A stretch of 25,406 nt of DNA from Ventricola sp036297385 (GTDB taxonomy: Bacteria > Bacillota > Clostridia > Christensenellales > Aristaeellaceae). Position 1 is the stretch's first letter. The number at the start of each line of letters is the position of its first letter. The stretch covers positions 1 to 25,406 of the forward strand of contig JAXJLD010000076.1 in assembly GCA_036297385.1 (NCBI GenBank), written 5' to 3'. Position numbers and translations under genes: made by a program. Positions 16,083 through 23,150 of this stretch are shown in pieces. The notes beneath the pieces are model-generated. The model was not told the DNA's origin. It was given only the letters and a program-made list of their open reading frames with translations, and did not search any database.

Positions 16083-16141
16083 CCCCCTCAAATCGCAAAG
16101 CGCTTCCGAGTTTTCGGAGGCGCTTTTTTGTATTGAGGGGG
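16083..16141 (+). terminator. Intrinsic terminator after the second TRAP operon
   Basis: The core is a 13-bp stem with one G-U pair (16097-16109 with 16114-16126), a 4-base loop and a U-tract (16124-16129). An outer 9-bp inverted repeat (CCCCCTCAA at 16083-16091 with TTGAGGGGG at 16133-16141) encloses it. Confidence 0.9.
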
Positions 16142-16170
16142 CGAATGCTTCAGATATTCTTTTCCTGTTT

Positions 16171-16214
16171 TTAACACAGCGGCGCTTTTGCGCTTAACAT
16201 GGGCGCGATACAAT
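16171..16214 (+). promoter_or_regulatory. Pho-box-like repeats and promoter upstream of pstS
   Basis: TTAACA occurs at 16171-16176 and again at 16194-16199, 23 bases apart, about two DNA turns. This matches the TT(A/T)ACA half-site of Bacillus-type PhoP boxes. A -10 box TACAAT lies at 16209-16214, but no good -35 box stands 17 bases before it, as expected for an activator-dependent promoter. The pstS start is 75 bases downstream. Confidence 0.5.
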
Positions 16215-16288
16215 GACCATGTTCCTGAGCGAGACCGGGGACGACAAGACAACGAGCAAGACAGAAACGATAAGGAGTGTGTCATAAG

Positions 16289-17146
16289 ATGAAGAACATG
16301 ATGAAGCGTGTGCTGTGTGCGGCGGCGGCCCTGTGCCTGACGGCGGGTGCGGCAATGGCGGAATTTGATGCGAATAAGGCGATTGACGTCATTGCCCGCG
16401 AGGACGGCAGTGGTACCCGCGGCGCATTTGTGGAGCTGACCGGCGTGGAGCAGAAGGTGGATGGCAAGAAGGTGGATATGACCACCGAGGACGCGCAGAT
16501 CACCAACAACACCGCCGTCATGATGACCACCGTGGCGGGCGACGAGCACGCCATCGGCTACATCTCTCTGGGCTCCCTGAACGAGACGGTGAAGGCTGTC
16601 AAGGTGGCGGGCGCTGAGGCCACCGCGCAGAACGTGGCGGATGGCACCTACACGCTGGCGCGTCCGTTCAACATCGCTTGGAAGGAAGACGCGCTCAGCG
16701 ATGCGGGCCGCGACTTCATCGCTTACATCATGAGCGCGGAGGGTCAGGCGATTGTGAACGAGAATGGCTACGTTGGCAGCGCGGATGCTCCGGCCTATGA
16801 GGCGAAGGATGTTTCCGGCAAGGTGGTTGTGGCTGGTTCCTCCTCCGTATCTCCGGTGATGGAGAAGCTGGCTGAGGCCTACAAGGCTGTGAACGCCAAC
16901 GTGGATATCGAGATCCAGACGAGCGACTCCACCACCGGCATGACCGGCGCGATGGAGGGAAGCTGCGAGATCGGCATGGCCAGCCGCGAGCTGAAGGAAG
17001 CTGAGGCGACGGCGCTGACGCATGAGGCGATTGCGATGGACGGCATTGCGGTGATCGTGAACAACAGCAACCCGGTGGAAGAGCTGACCGTGGAGCAGAT
17101 TGCCGCGATCTACACCGGCGAAGCGACGGTGTGGAGCGAGCTGTAA
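16289..17146 (+). CDS. pstS: Phosphate-binding protein PstS, circularly permuted
   Basis: This 285-residue secreted protein feeds phosphate to PstCAB. It has a signal peptide (about 1-24, cut after AMA) without a lipobox. The domain order is reversed. Residues 30-165 match the half that normally ends PstS: REDGSGTRGAF (37-47, phosphate-binding Arg, Ser, Gly, Thr), then AIGYISLGSL and FIAYIMSAEGQAIVNENGYV. Residues 177-285 match the normal first half: VVVAGSSSVSPVMEKLAEAY, DSTTGM, IGMASRELK, IAMDGIAVIVNNSNPVEELT and finally IYTGEATVWSEL. In ordinary PstS the last block runs straight into the REDGSGTR block. The start at 16289 has AAGGAG eleven bases upstream. Both lobes' ligand motifs are present, so the protein should be active. 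Confidence 0.92.
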   Translation: MKNMMKRVLCAAAALCLTAGAAMAEFDANKAIDVIAREDGSGTRGAFVELTGVEQKVDGKKVDMTTEDAQITNNTAVMMTTVAGDEHAIGYISLGSLNETVKAVKVAGAEATAQNVADGTYTLARPFNIAWKEDALSDAGRDFIAYIMSAEGQAIVNENGYVGSADAPAYEAKDVSGKVVVAGSSSVSPVMEKLAEAYKAVNANVDIEIQTSDSTTGMTGAMEGSCEIGMASRELKEAEATALTHEAIAMDGIAVIVNNSNPVEELTVEQIAAIYTGEATVWSEL

Positions 17147-17159
17147 CCCTGTAAGCGCG

Positions 17160-17189
17160 GCGGGGTCGTGAGGACGACCCCGCTGTTTT
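17160..17189 (+). terminator. Attenuator hairpin between pstS and pstC
   Basis: A perfect 10-bp stem (17160-17169 with 17174-17183), a GAGG loop and a short T-rich tail (TGTTTT). It sits 13 bases after the pstS stop codon and 27 before the pstC start, with no promoter between. Partial termination here would give more binding protein than permease. Confidence 0.75.
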
Positions 17190-17215
17190 GCGGCTTGAAG
17201 AGCGAGAGGACTTGG

Positions 17216-18076
17216 ATGAAAAAATTCAGCGAAACCGCGATGCGGTTTGTCTTTCTGCTGACAGCGCTGGTGAGCGTGGCGTGCGTTGCGCTGATCTGCA
17301 TCTTCCTGCTGGCGAGCGGATTGCCGGCCATTCAGGAGATCGGCTGGAAGAACTTCCTGCTGGGGCGCGTGTGGAAGCCCGGTGCCGACATTTACGGCAT
17401 TTTCCCGATGATTGTGGGCAGCGTGTATGTGACTGGACTGGCGCTGCTGATCGGCGTGCCCATCGCGCTGTTGACGGCGGTGTATCTGGCGTACTTCTGC
17501 CCGGCGAAGGCGTATCGGTTTGTCAAGCCGGCGATTGACCTGATGGCGGGTATCCCGTCCGTGGTGTATGGCTTTTTCGGCATTGCGGTGCTGGTGCCGC
17601 TGGTGCGTGCGCTGGGTGAGCCTTTCAATGGAAAGGGAAACGCCATCCTGACGGCTTCGATGCTGCTGGCGATGATGATTCTGCCGACGATCATTGGCGT
17701 GGTGGAGCCTGCGATCCGCGCAGTACCGCGCAGCTATTATGAGGGTTCGCTGGCGCTGGGTGCAACGCATGAGCGCAGCGTGTTCAAGGCGGTGCTGCCT
17801 GCGGCACGCAGCGGCCTGCTGGCGGGCATTGTGCTGGGACTGGGACGTGCCATGGGTGAGACGATGGCGGTCATCATGGTGGCCGGCAATCAGGCGCGTA
17901 TGCCCAAGGGCATCTTCCAAGGCGTGCGAACGCTGACGGGCAACATTGTGCTGGAGATGGGCTATGCGGTAGGGCTGCACCGAGAGGCGCTGATCGCCAC
18001 GGGCGTGGTGCTGTTCGTGTTCATCCTGCTCATCAATTTGTCGTTCTCGGCGCTGAAGGGGAGGAACAAGGCGTGA
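17216..18076 (+). CDS. pstC: Phosphate ABC transporter permease PstC
   Basis: This 286-residue permease has six predicted membrane segments. The family blocks are DIYGIFPMIVGSVYVTGLALLIGVPIAL near residues 58-88, MAGIPSVVYGFFGIAVLVPL, and the cytoplasmic EAA-type loop with ALGATHERSVFKAVLPAARSG near 180-200 that contacts PstB. The start at 17216 has GAGAGGA five bases upstream; an earlier in-frame start at 17168 lies inside the attenuator stem and was rejected. The stop overlaps the GTG of pstA by four bases. It forms the channel together with PstA. Confidence 0.95.
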   Translation: MKKFSETAMRFVFLLTALVSVACVALICIFLLASGLPAIQEIGWKNFLLGRVWKPGADIYGIFPMIVGSVYVTGLALLIGVPIALLTAVYLAYFCPAKAYRFVKPAIDLMAGIPSVVYGFFGIAVLVPLVRALGEPFNGKGNAILTASMLLAMMILPTIIGVVEPAIRAVPRSYYEGSLALGATHERSVFKAVLPAARSGLLAGIVLGLGRAMGETMAVIMVAGNQARMPKGIFQGVRTLTGNIVLEMGYAVGLHREALIATGVVLFVFILLINLSFSALKGRNKA

Positions 18077-18954
18077 CAAAGCAGGAGAAAAAGCAGCGGC
18101 AAGAGGCGCGACGCAAGGCGTGGACTGCGTTCAGCATCCGCGCACAGAGCGCGATTCTGCGCTGGGCCGTGCGCGGCGCGGCGGCGATTACGGTGCTGAC
18201 GCTGGGCTTTCTGGTGGTCTATATTCTGGTGCGCGGCGTGCCGAATCTGCGCCCCTCGCTGTTTGCGCTGAACTACACCAGCGAAAACCAGTCGATGCTT
18301 CCGGCCATCATCAACACCTGCACCATGACGGTGCGCGCGCTCCTTCTGGCGCTGCCAGTTGGAATCGGCGCGGCTGTCTATCTGACGGAGTATGCGAAGA
18401 AGGGAAGCTGGCTGGTGAAGCTGGTGCGGACGATGGCAGAGACGCTGTCGGGCATTCCTTCCATTGTATATGGTCTGTTTGGTATGCTGCTGTTCAACGG
18501 CGTGATGGGGCTGGGATACAGCCTGCTGTCCGGTATTTTGACGCTGTCCATTATGATTCTGCCGCTGCTGCTGCGCACGACGGAGGAAGCGCTGCTCTCC
18601 GTGCCGGATTCCTACCGCGAGGGTAGCTTTGCGCTGGGTGCGGGCAAGCTGCGCACGGTGATGACCGTGGTGCTGCCTTCGGCTACGCCGGGCATCGTGT
18701 CGGGCGTGATTCTGGCGATTGGACGCATTGTGGGCGAGACGGCGGCGCTGATGTACACCAGCGGCACGGTGGCCCGCATCGCCGGCCTGAGAGACTCGGG
18801 CATCACGCTTGCGCTGCATATGTATAAGCAGGCGAGTGAGGGACTCTACATTGAGCAGGCGTATGCCACGAGCGTGGTGCTGCTGGCGGTGGTGCTGCTC
18901 ATCAACTTTGCATCGGGCAAGGTAGCCGCGATGATTGGCAAGAGACGGGGATAA
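18073..18954 (+). CDS. pstA: Phosphate ABC transporter permease PstA
   Basis: This 293-residue permease has six membrane segments. It shows PAIINTCTMTVRALLLALPVGIGAAVYLTEY, ETLSGIPSIVYGLFGM, and the EAA loop SFALGAGKLRTVMTVVLPSATPGI, all standard for PstA. The N-terminus is unusually basic (KQEKKQRQEARRK) before the first helix. It starts with GTG overlapping the pstC stop (GTGA) and ends six bases before pstB. The tight spacing indicates one coupled transcript for pstC-pstA-pstB. Confidence 0.95.
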   Translation: MTKQEKKQRQEARRKAWTAFSIRAQSAILRWAVRGAAAITVLTLGFLVVYILVRGVPNLRPSLFALNYTSENQSMLPAIINTCTMTVRALLLALPVGIGAAVYLTEYAKKGSWLVKLVRTMAETLSGIPSIVYGLFGMLLFNGVMGLGYSLLSGILTLSIMILPLLLRTTEEALLSVPDSYREGSFALGAGKLRTVMTVVLPSATPGIVSGVILAIGRIVGETAALMYTSGTVARIAGLRDSGITLALHMYKQASEGLYIEQAYATSVVLLAVVLLINFASGKVAAMIGKRRG

Positions 18955-18960
18955 GAAGCA

Positions 18961-19716
18961 ATGGAAAACACATTTACCGTACGGGATATGAACCTGCACT
19001 ATGGCAGCTTTCATGCGCTCAAGGACGTGAACCTCGACATCGGTGCGGGCAAGATCACCGCGTTCATCGGGCCGAGCGGATGCGGCAAATCGACCTTCCT
19101 GCGCAGCCTGAACCGGATGAACGATCTGGTGGAAGGCTGCCGCATTACCGGTGATATCCGCTTGGGCGGACAGAATATCTATGCACCGGATATGGATGTG
19201 AACGCGCTGCGCAGGCGCGTGGGCATGGTGTTCCAGAAGCCGAACCCGTTCCCGATGTCCGTGTATGACAACATCGCCTACGGTCCGCGCACGCACGGAA
19301 TCAAAAAGCGCGCCGAGCTGGATGTCATTGTGGAAAAGAGCCTGCGTTCTGCGGCCATCTGGGACGAGGTGAAGGACAGGCTGCACAAGAGCGCACTGGG
19401 TCTTTCCGGCGGACAGCAGCAGCGCCTGTGCATCGCGCGGGCGCTGGCGGCAGAGCCGGAGGTGATCCTGATGGATGAGCCGACGAGTGCGCTGGATCCG
19501 ATTTCCACTTCCCACATCGAGGATCTGGCGATTGAGCTGAAGGAGCGTTATACGATCGTCATGGTGACGCACAATATGCAGCAGGCGGCACGCGTATCGG
19601 ATCAGACGGTGTTTTTCCTGCTGGGCGAGGTCATCGAGAGCGGCGATACCGAGCGCATCTTCTCGCGCCCGCAGGATAAGCGGACGGAGGACTACATCAC
19701 GGGCCGGTTCGGCTGA
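18961..19716 (+). CDS. pstB: Phosphate ABC transporter ATP-binding protein PstB
   Basis: This 251-residue ATPase powers phosphate import. Walker A is GPSGCGKST (37-45), the Q-loop region is FQKPNPFPMSVYDNIAYG, the ABC signature is LSGGQQQR (148-155), Walker B is VILMDEP (about 168-174), followed by the D-loop SALDP and the switch His in MVTHNMQQ. FQKPNPFPMS and the full length are specific to PstB. The ribosome binding site is weak, so translation is probably coupled to pstA, whose stop is six bases upstream. phoU follows after 12 bases. Confidence 0.97.
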   Translation: MENTFTVRDMNLHYGSFHALKDVNLDIGAGKITAFIGPSGCGKSTFLRSLNRMNDLVEGCRITGDIRLGGQNIYAPDMDVNALRRRVGMVFQKPNPFPMSVYDNIAYGPRTHGIKKRAELDVIVEKSLRSAAIWDEVKDRLHKSALGLSGGQQQRLCIARALAAEPEVILMDEPTSALDPISTSHIEDLAIELKERYTIVMVTHNMQQAARVSDQTVFFLLGEVIESGDTERIFSRPQDKRTEDYITGRFG

Positions 19717-19728
19717 TGGGAGGATAGC

Positions 19729-20379
19729 ATGAGAAAGCGATTTGATGGACAGCTTGCAGAGCTGCACGAGGAGATCATCTGCATGGGCGGCATGATCGAG
19801 CAGGCGATTCTCGGCGCGGTGAGTGCGCTGGAAACGCATGACGTGGAAAAGGCCAAGACGATCATCGCCGGGGATGAAGAAGTGGATCAGCAGGAGCGCC
19901 TCATTGAAGGGCTGTGCATGAAGCTGCTGCTCTCTCAGCAGCCCGTGGCAACCGATCTGCGCCGCGTGAGTGCCGCGCTGAAGGTAATCACGGACATGGA
20001 GCGCATCGGCGACCATGCGGCGGATATCAGCGAGTTGACGCTGATGCTCGGCGGCGAGCCGGGCATGGGCGCGGGCGACCTGCGCGAGATGGCGGGCAAG
20101 ACCTGCGAAATGCTGTTGGGCAGCATCGAGGCGTTTGTCAACCGGGACGAGAACAAGGCGCATGAGGTCATCGCGATGGATGACACGGTGGACGCGCTGT
20201 TCCTTCGGGTGAAAAAGGACATCATTGATGCGCTTCGCACCGACCCGGGCGAGGGCGAGGAGGCTGTCGATCTGCTGATGGCGGCCAAGTACTTTGAGCG
20301 CATCGGCGATCATGCGACGAATATTGCGGAATGGGCGATCTTTGCCATCCGCGGCGAGCACGAGGTACATGAGATTTAA
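19729..20379 (+). CDS. phoU: Phosphate signalling protein PhoU
   Basis: This 216-residue helical protein has two PhoU repeats, each with the metal-binding signature: ERIGDHAADISELT in the first and ERIGDHATNIAEWAIF in the second. PhoU couples the state of the Pst transporter to the PhoR kinase and restrains phosphate uptake when phosphate is plentiful. GGAGG lies six bases before the start. It closes the pst operon. A new promoter follows for the cotransporter gene. Confidence 0.95.
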   Translation: MRKRFDGQLAELHEEIICMGGMIEQAILGAVSALETHDVEKAKTIIAGDEEVDQQERLIEGLCMKLLLSQQPVATDLRRVSAALKVITDMERIGDHAADISELTLMLGGEPGMGAGDLREMAGKTCEMLLGSIEAFVNRDENKAHEVIAMDDTVDALFLRVKKDIIDALRTDPGEGEEAVDLLMAAKYFERIGDHATNIAEWAIFAIRGEHEVHEI

Positions 20380-20386
20380 CCTAGAT

Positions 20387-20429
20387 TTTACATTCTCTTC
20401 TTGACGGCTTTACAGAGCATTGCTAAGAT
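20387..20429 (+). promoter_or_regulatory. Promoter with Pho-box-like repeats upstream of the Na/Pi cotransporter gene
   Basis: A -35 TTGACG (20401-20406) and a -10 TAAGAT (20424-20429) are 17 bases apart. TTTACA occurs at 20387-20392 and 20409-20414, 22 bases apart, flanking the -35 box. TTTAAC at 20375-20380 may be a third, weaker half-site. The spacing resembles the repeat pair upstream of pstS. The leader of about 80 bases includes a small 5-bp hairpin (20439-20452). Confidence 0.55.
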
Positions 20430-20513
20430 AGAAATCGTGGGCTTTGCAGCCCTGCGTTTTCCGTTCCATCAGACATACCTAGGCAAAATCTTGAGTCGAA
20501 GGAAGAGAAACAC

Positions 20514-22286
20514 ATGGATATTTTTGGCGTTCTTCACATGATCTGCGGTCTGGCGTTGTTCCTGTACGGCATGCACATTATGGGCGAGGGGCTCACGCGC
20601 ATGTCCGGCGGCAAGCTGGAAACCATCCTTGAAAAGCTGACCAATAACAAGATCAAGGCCGTGCTGCTGGGCGCGGCTGTAACGGCGGTGATTCAGTCGT
20701 CCTCCGCGACGACGGTCATGGTCGTTGGCTTTGTCAATTCCGGCATCATGAAGCTGGGGCAGGCGGCCGGCGTGATTATGGGCGCCAACATCGGCACCAC
20801 GATTACGAGCTGGATTCTGTCCCTGACGGGCATTGAGGGCAGCAACATATTTGTGCAGATGCTCAAGCCCAGCTCGTTTACGCCCATCATGGCGCTGGTG
20901 GGCGTGGCGTTCATCATGTTCACCAAGAACGAAAAGAAGCACAACATCGGACAGATTCTGGTGGGCTTCACGGTGCTGATGAACGGCATGGACATGATGA
21001 GCGCTGCGGTGAAGCCGCTGGCCAATGTGCCGGAATTCACCAACATCCTGCTGATGTTCACCAACCCGATTCTGGGTATGCTGGCGGGCCTTGCGCTGAC
21101 GGCGATTATCCAGTCCTCTTCGGCCTCTGTGGGCATTTTGCAGGCGCTGTGCGTGACGGGCGCGGTGAAGTATTCCGCTGCGCTGCCCATCATCATGGGC
21201 CAGAACATTGGCACCTGCGTGACGGCGCTGATCTCTTCCGTGGGCGCGAGCAAGAACGCACGCCGTGCGTCTTTGATTCACCTGTATTTCAACCTGATCG
21301 GCACGACGCTGTTCATGGCGGTGTTCTATGCGATCAATGCGGTGGCTCCCTTCGCGTTCCTCGATGAGGCGGCCAGCGTGACGGGCATTGCCGTGATCCA
21401 CACGACGTTCAATATTCTGGCGACGCTGGTGCTGCTGCCCTTCAGCAGCGTTCTGGAGAAGCTGGCGTGCCTCACCGTGCGCGATGACGAGAAGGTGGAG
21501 AAGATCGACGATTTCCAGCTTCTGGACGAGCGCTTTCTGGCGCAGCCGGCCTTTGCTGTGGAGCAGTGCCGCGTGGTGACCAACCGCATGGCGCAGCTCA
21601 CGCAGGAGGCGATCTTTGAGGCCATCAGCCTGATTGACGTGGAAAAGTACAGCGATGAGAAGGCCGAGCGCATCTCCGCGCTGGAAAAGAAGATCGACCA
21701 CTACGAGGACAACTTGGGCACCTATATGGTGAAGCTGTCCCATGCAAGCCTCTCCAAGCACGACGGCCACACGCTCTCCCTGCTGCTGCACTCCATCAGC
21801 GATTTTGAGCGCATTTCCGATCATGCGGTGAGCCTGATGCACGCGGCCAAGGAGATGGCGGAGAAGAACCTGAGCTTCTCCCCGATGGCGGCCAAGGAGC
21901 TGCACATCTTTGCCAACGCGACGCGGGATATCATCGTCCGGGCGATGAAGAGCTTTGAGACGGGCAGTTTGGAGATGGCGGCCTCGGTGGAGCCGCTGGA
22001 AAGTGCCATTGATTCCATCAATGTGCAGATCAAGAACCGCCACATTGAGCGCCTGCAAAGCGGCATCTGCACCATTGAGCTGGGCTTTATTTTGCAGGAC
22101 ATCTGCACCGATCTGGAGCGCGTGTCGGATCACTGCTCCAACATCGCGGTGTACCAGATTGAGGTGCCGCAGGATGCGCTGAACGAGCATGAGTATTTGC
22201 AGAGCCTGCGTCAGGAGAACAGCTCCGCTTTCCGGGATGCCAGACGCGCGTACAAGCTGCTCTATGCACTGCCGGAGAACAAGTGA
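20514..22286 (+). CDS. Na/Pi cotransporter family protein with C-terminal PhoU domain
   Basis: This 590-residue protein has two inverted Na/Pi-cotransport repeats, marked by QSSSATT at Gln61-Thr67 and QSSSAS beginning at Gln200, plus GANIGTTIT and GQNIGTCVT. About eight membrane segments span residues 1-320. The tail (about 340-560) is a PhoU-like helical domain with SDFERISDHAVSLM and ERVSDHCSNIAVY. Bacterial members (NptA/YjbB type) move phosphate with sodium, in or out. Its own promoter has Pho-box-like repeats. The response regulator follows 22 bases later, so both may be on one transcript. The direction of transport is not evident. Confidence 0.93.
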   Translation: MDIFGVLHMICGLALFLYGMHIMGEGLTRMSGGKLETILEKLTNNKIKAVLLGAAVTAVIQSSSATTVMVVGFVNSGIMKLGQAAGVIMGANIGTTITSWILSLTGIEGSNIFVQMLKPSSFTPIMALVGVAFIMFTKNEKKHNIGQILVGFTVLMNGMDMMSAAVKPLANVPEFTNILLMFTNPILGMLAGLALTAIIQSSSASVGILQALCVTGAVKYSAALPIIMGQNIGTCVTALISSVGASKNARRASLIHLYFNLIGTTLFMAVFYAINAVAPFAFLDEAASVTGIAVIHTTFNILATLVLLPFSSVLEKLACLTVRDDEKVEKIDDFQLLDERFLAQPAFAVEQCRVVTNRMAQLTQEAIFEAISLIDVEKYSDEKAERISALEKKIDHYEDNLGTYMVKLSHASLSKHDGHTLSLLLHSISDFERISDHAVSLMHAAKEMAEKNLSFSPMAAKELHIFANATRDIIVRAMKSFETGSLEMAASVEPLESAIDSINVQIKNRHIERLQSGICTIELGFILQDICTDLERVSDHCSNIAVYQIEVPQDALNEHEYLQSLRQENSSAFRDARRAYKLLYALPENK

Positions 22287-22308
22287 GAAGCCGGGGAGTT
22301 AGGTGGAT

Positions 22309-22986
22309 ATGATCTACATCGTAGAGGACGACCGCAACATTCAGGAGATCGAACTGTTTGCGCTGAAAAACAGCGGCTATACCGCTGCGGGGTTTGAGAC
22401 GGCGAAGGAGTTTTTCAAGGCGCTGGAAACCAAGCTGCCGGAGCTGATTCTGCTGGACATCATGCTGCCGGACGAGGATGGGCTGACCATTCTGCACAGG
22501 CTGCGTACCCGTGCGGATACACAGCGGATTCCGGTGATTCTGGTGACAGCCAAGAGCGCGGAGATCGACAAGGTGAAGGGGTTGGACGGCGGTGCGGATG
22601 ACTACATCACCAAGCCCTTCGGCGTGATGGAGATGATCTCCCGCGTGAAGGCGCTGCTGCGCCGCTCCGGCGGCGCGGGCGACGGCCTGCTGACCTGCGG
22701 CAGCGTGACGCTGGACAAGGAGAAGCGGATGGTGTATGCCGACGGCGAGCCGGTCGAGCTGACGTTCAAGGAGTTCGAGCTGCTGCGGCTGCTGATGAAG
22801 AACCACGGCATCGTGATCTCCCGGGACGTCATCATGGAGCGAGTCTGGGATTCGAGCTTTGAAGGCGAGAGCCGCACCATCGACGTACACGTTCGCACGC
22901 TGCGCCAGAAGCTGGGCGAGAGCGGCGCACTGATTAAGACCATCCGCAACGTGGGCTATATGTTTGATGCGACCCATACAAAATAA
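22309..22986 (+). CDS. phoP: OmpR/PhoB-family response regulator (probable PhoP)
   Basis: This 225-residue regulator has a receiver domain (1-120) with the acid pocket Glu6-Asp7-Asp8, phospho-acceptor Asp50 in LILLDIMLPDEDG, Thr/Ser in LVTAKS and Lys in DYITKPF. The winged-helix DNA-binding domain (about 130-225) shows LTFKEFELLRLLMKN and SRTIDVHVRTLRQKLGE, as in PhoB/PhoP. The ATG at 22309 was preferred over a GTG at 22303 because the GGGGAG site is better spaced. It belongs with the phosphate genes by context; the target is probably the TT(A/T)ACA repeats upstream of pstS and the cotransporter. A terminator separates it from the kinase gene. Confidence 0.9.
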   Translation: MIYIVEDDRNIQEIELFALKNSGYTAAGFETAKEFFKALETKLPELILLDIMLPDEDGLTILHRLRTRADTQRIPVILVTAKSAEIDKVKGLDGGADDYITKPFGVMEMISRVKALLRRSGGAGDGLLTCGSVTLDKEKRMVYADGEPVELTFKEFELLRLLMKNHGIVISRDVIMERVWDSSFEGESRTIDVHVRTLRQKLGESGALIKTIRNVGYMFDATHTK

Positions 22987-23096
22987 TGCTGTTTTCGGAT
23001 GAAAACGCGCCATAAGGGCGAAGCTGCTGTCTGACGGGGCTTCCTGTAAGGCGGGTTCATTGGAATACGGCATCAGCCGGATTGATCGGCCAAGTG

Positions 23097-23128
23097 AACC
23101 TTCCCAGACCAGATGGGAAGGTTTTTTT
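23097..23128 (+). terminator. Intrinsic terminator between phoP and phoR
   Basis: A perfect 10-bp stem (23097-23106 with 23114-23123) with a 7-base loop runs into seven U residues (23122-23128). The kinase start is only 22 bases further on, leaving no room for a promoter. The kinase must therefore depend on read-through. Confidence 0.88.
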
Positions 23129-23150
23129 CAAAAAAGGGGGGGAGACGGGT

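Noticed and set aside
16289..17146. Reading pstS as two gene fragments or a frameshifted gene
   Set aside because: One uninterrupted frame joins both halves, the signal peptide is intact, and together the halves give one complete PstS.
17168..17215. An earlier start for pstC
   Set aside because: It would place the start inside the attenuator stem and add residues before the first membrane helix; the ATG at 17216 has a clear ribosome binding site.
14202..20370. Very long minus-strand open frames (up to about 800 codons) opposite the TRAP and pst genes
   Set aside because: They lie opposite well-supported genes, have His/Arg/Gln-rich composition and no domain. They arise from the scarcity of stop codons opposite GC-rich coding frames.
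23060..23150. A small gene or a longer N-terminus for phoR in the phoP-phoR gap
   Set aside because: The frame crosses a perfect terminator and shows no conserved pattern; the start at 23151 fits the membrane topology of sensor kinases.
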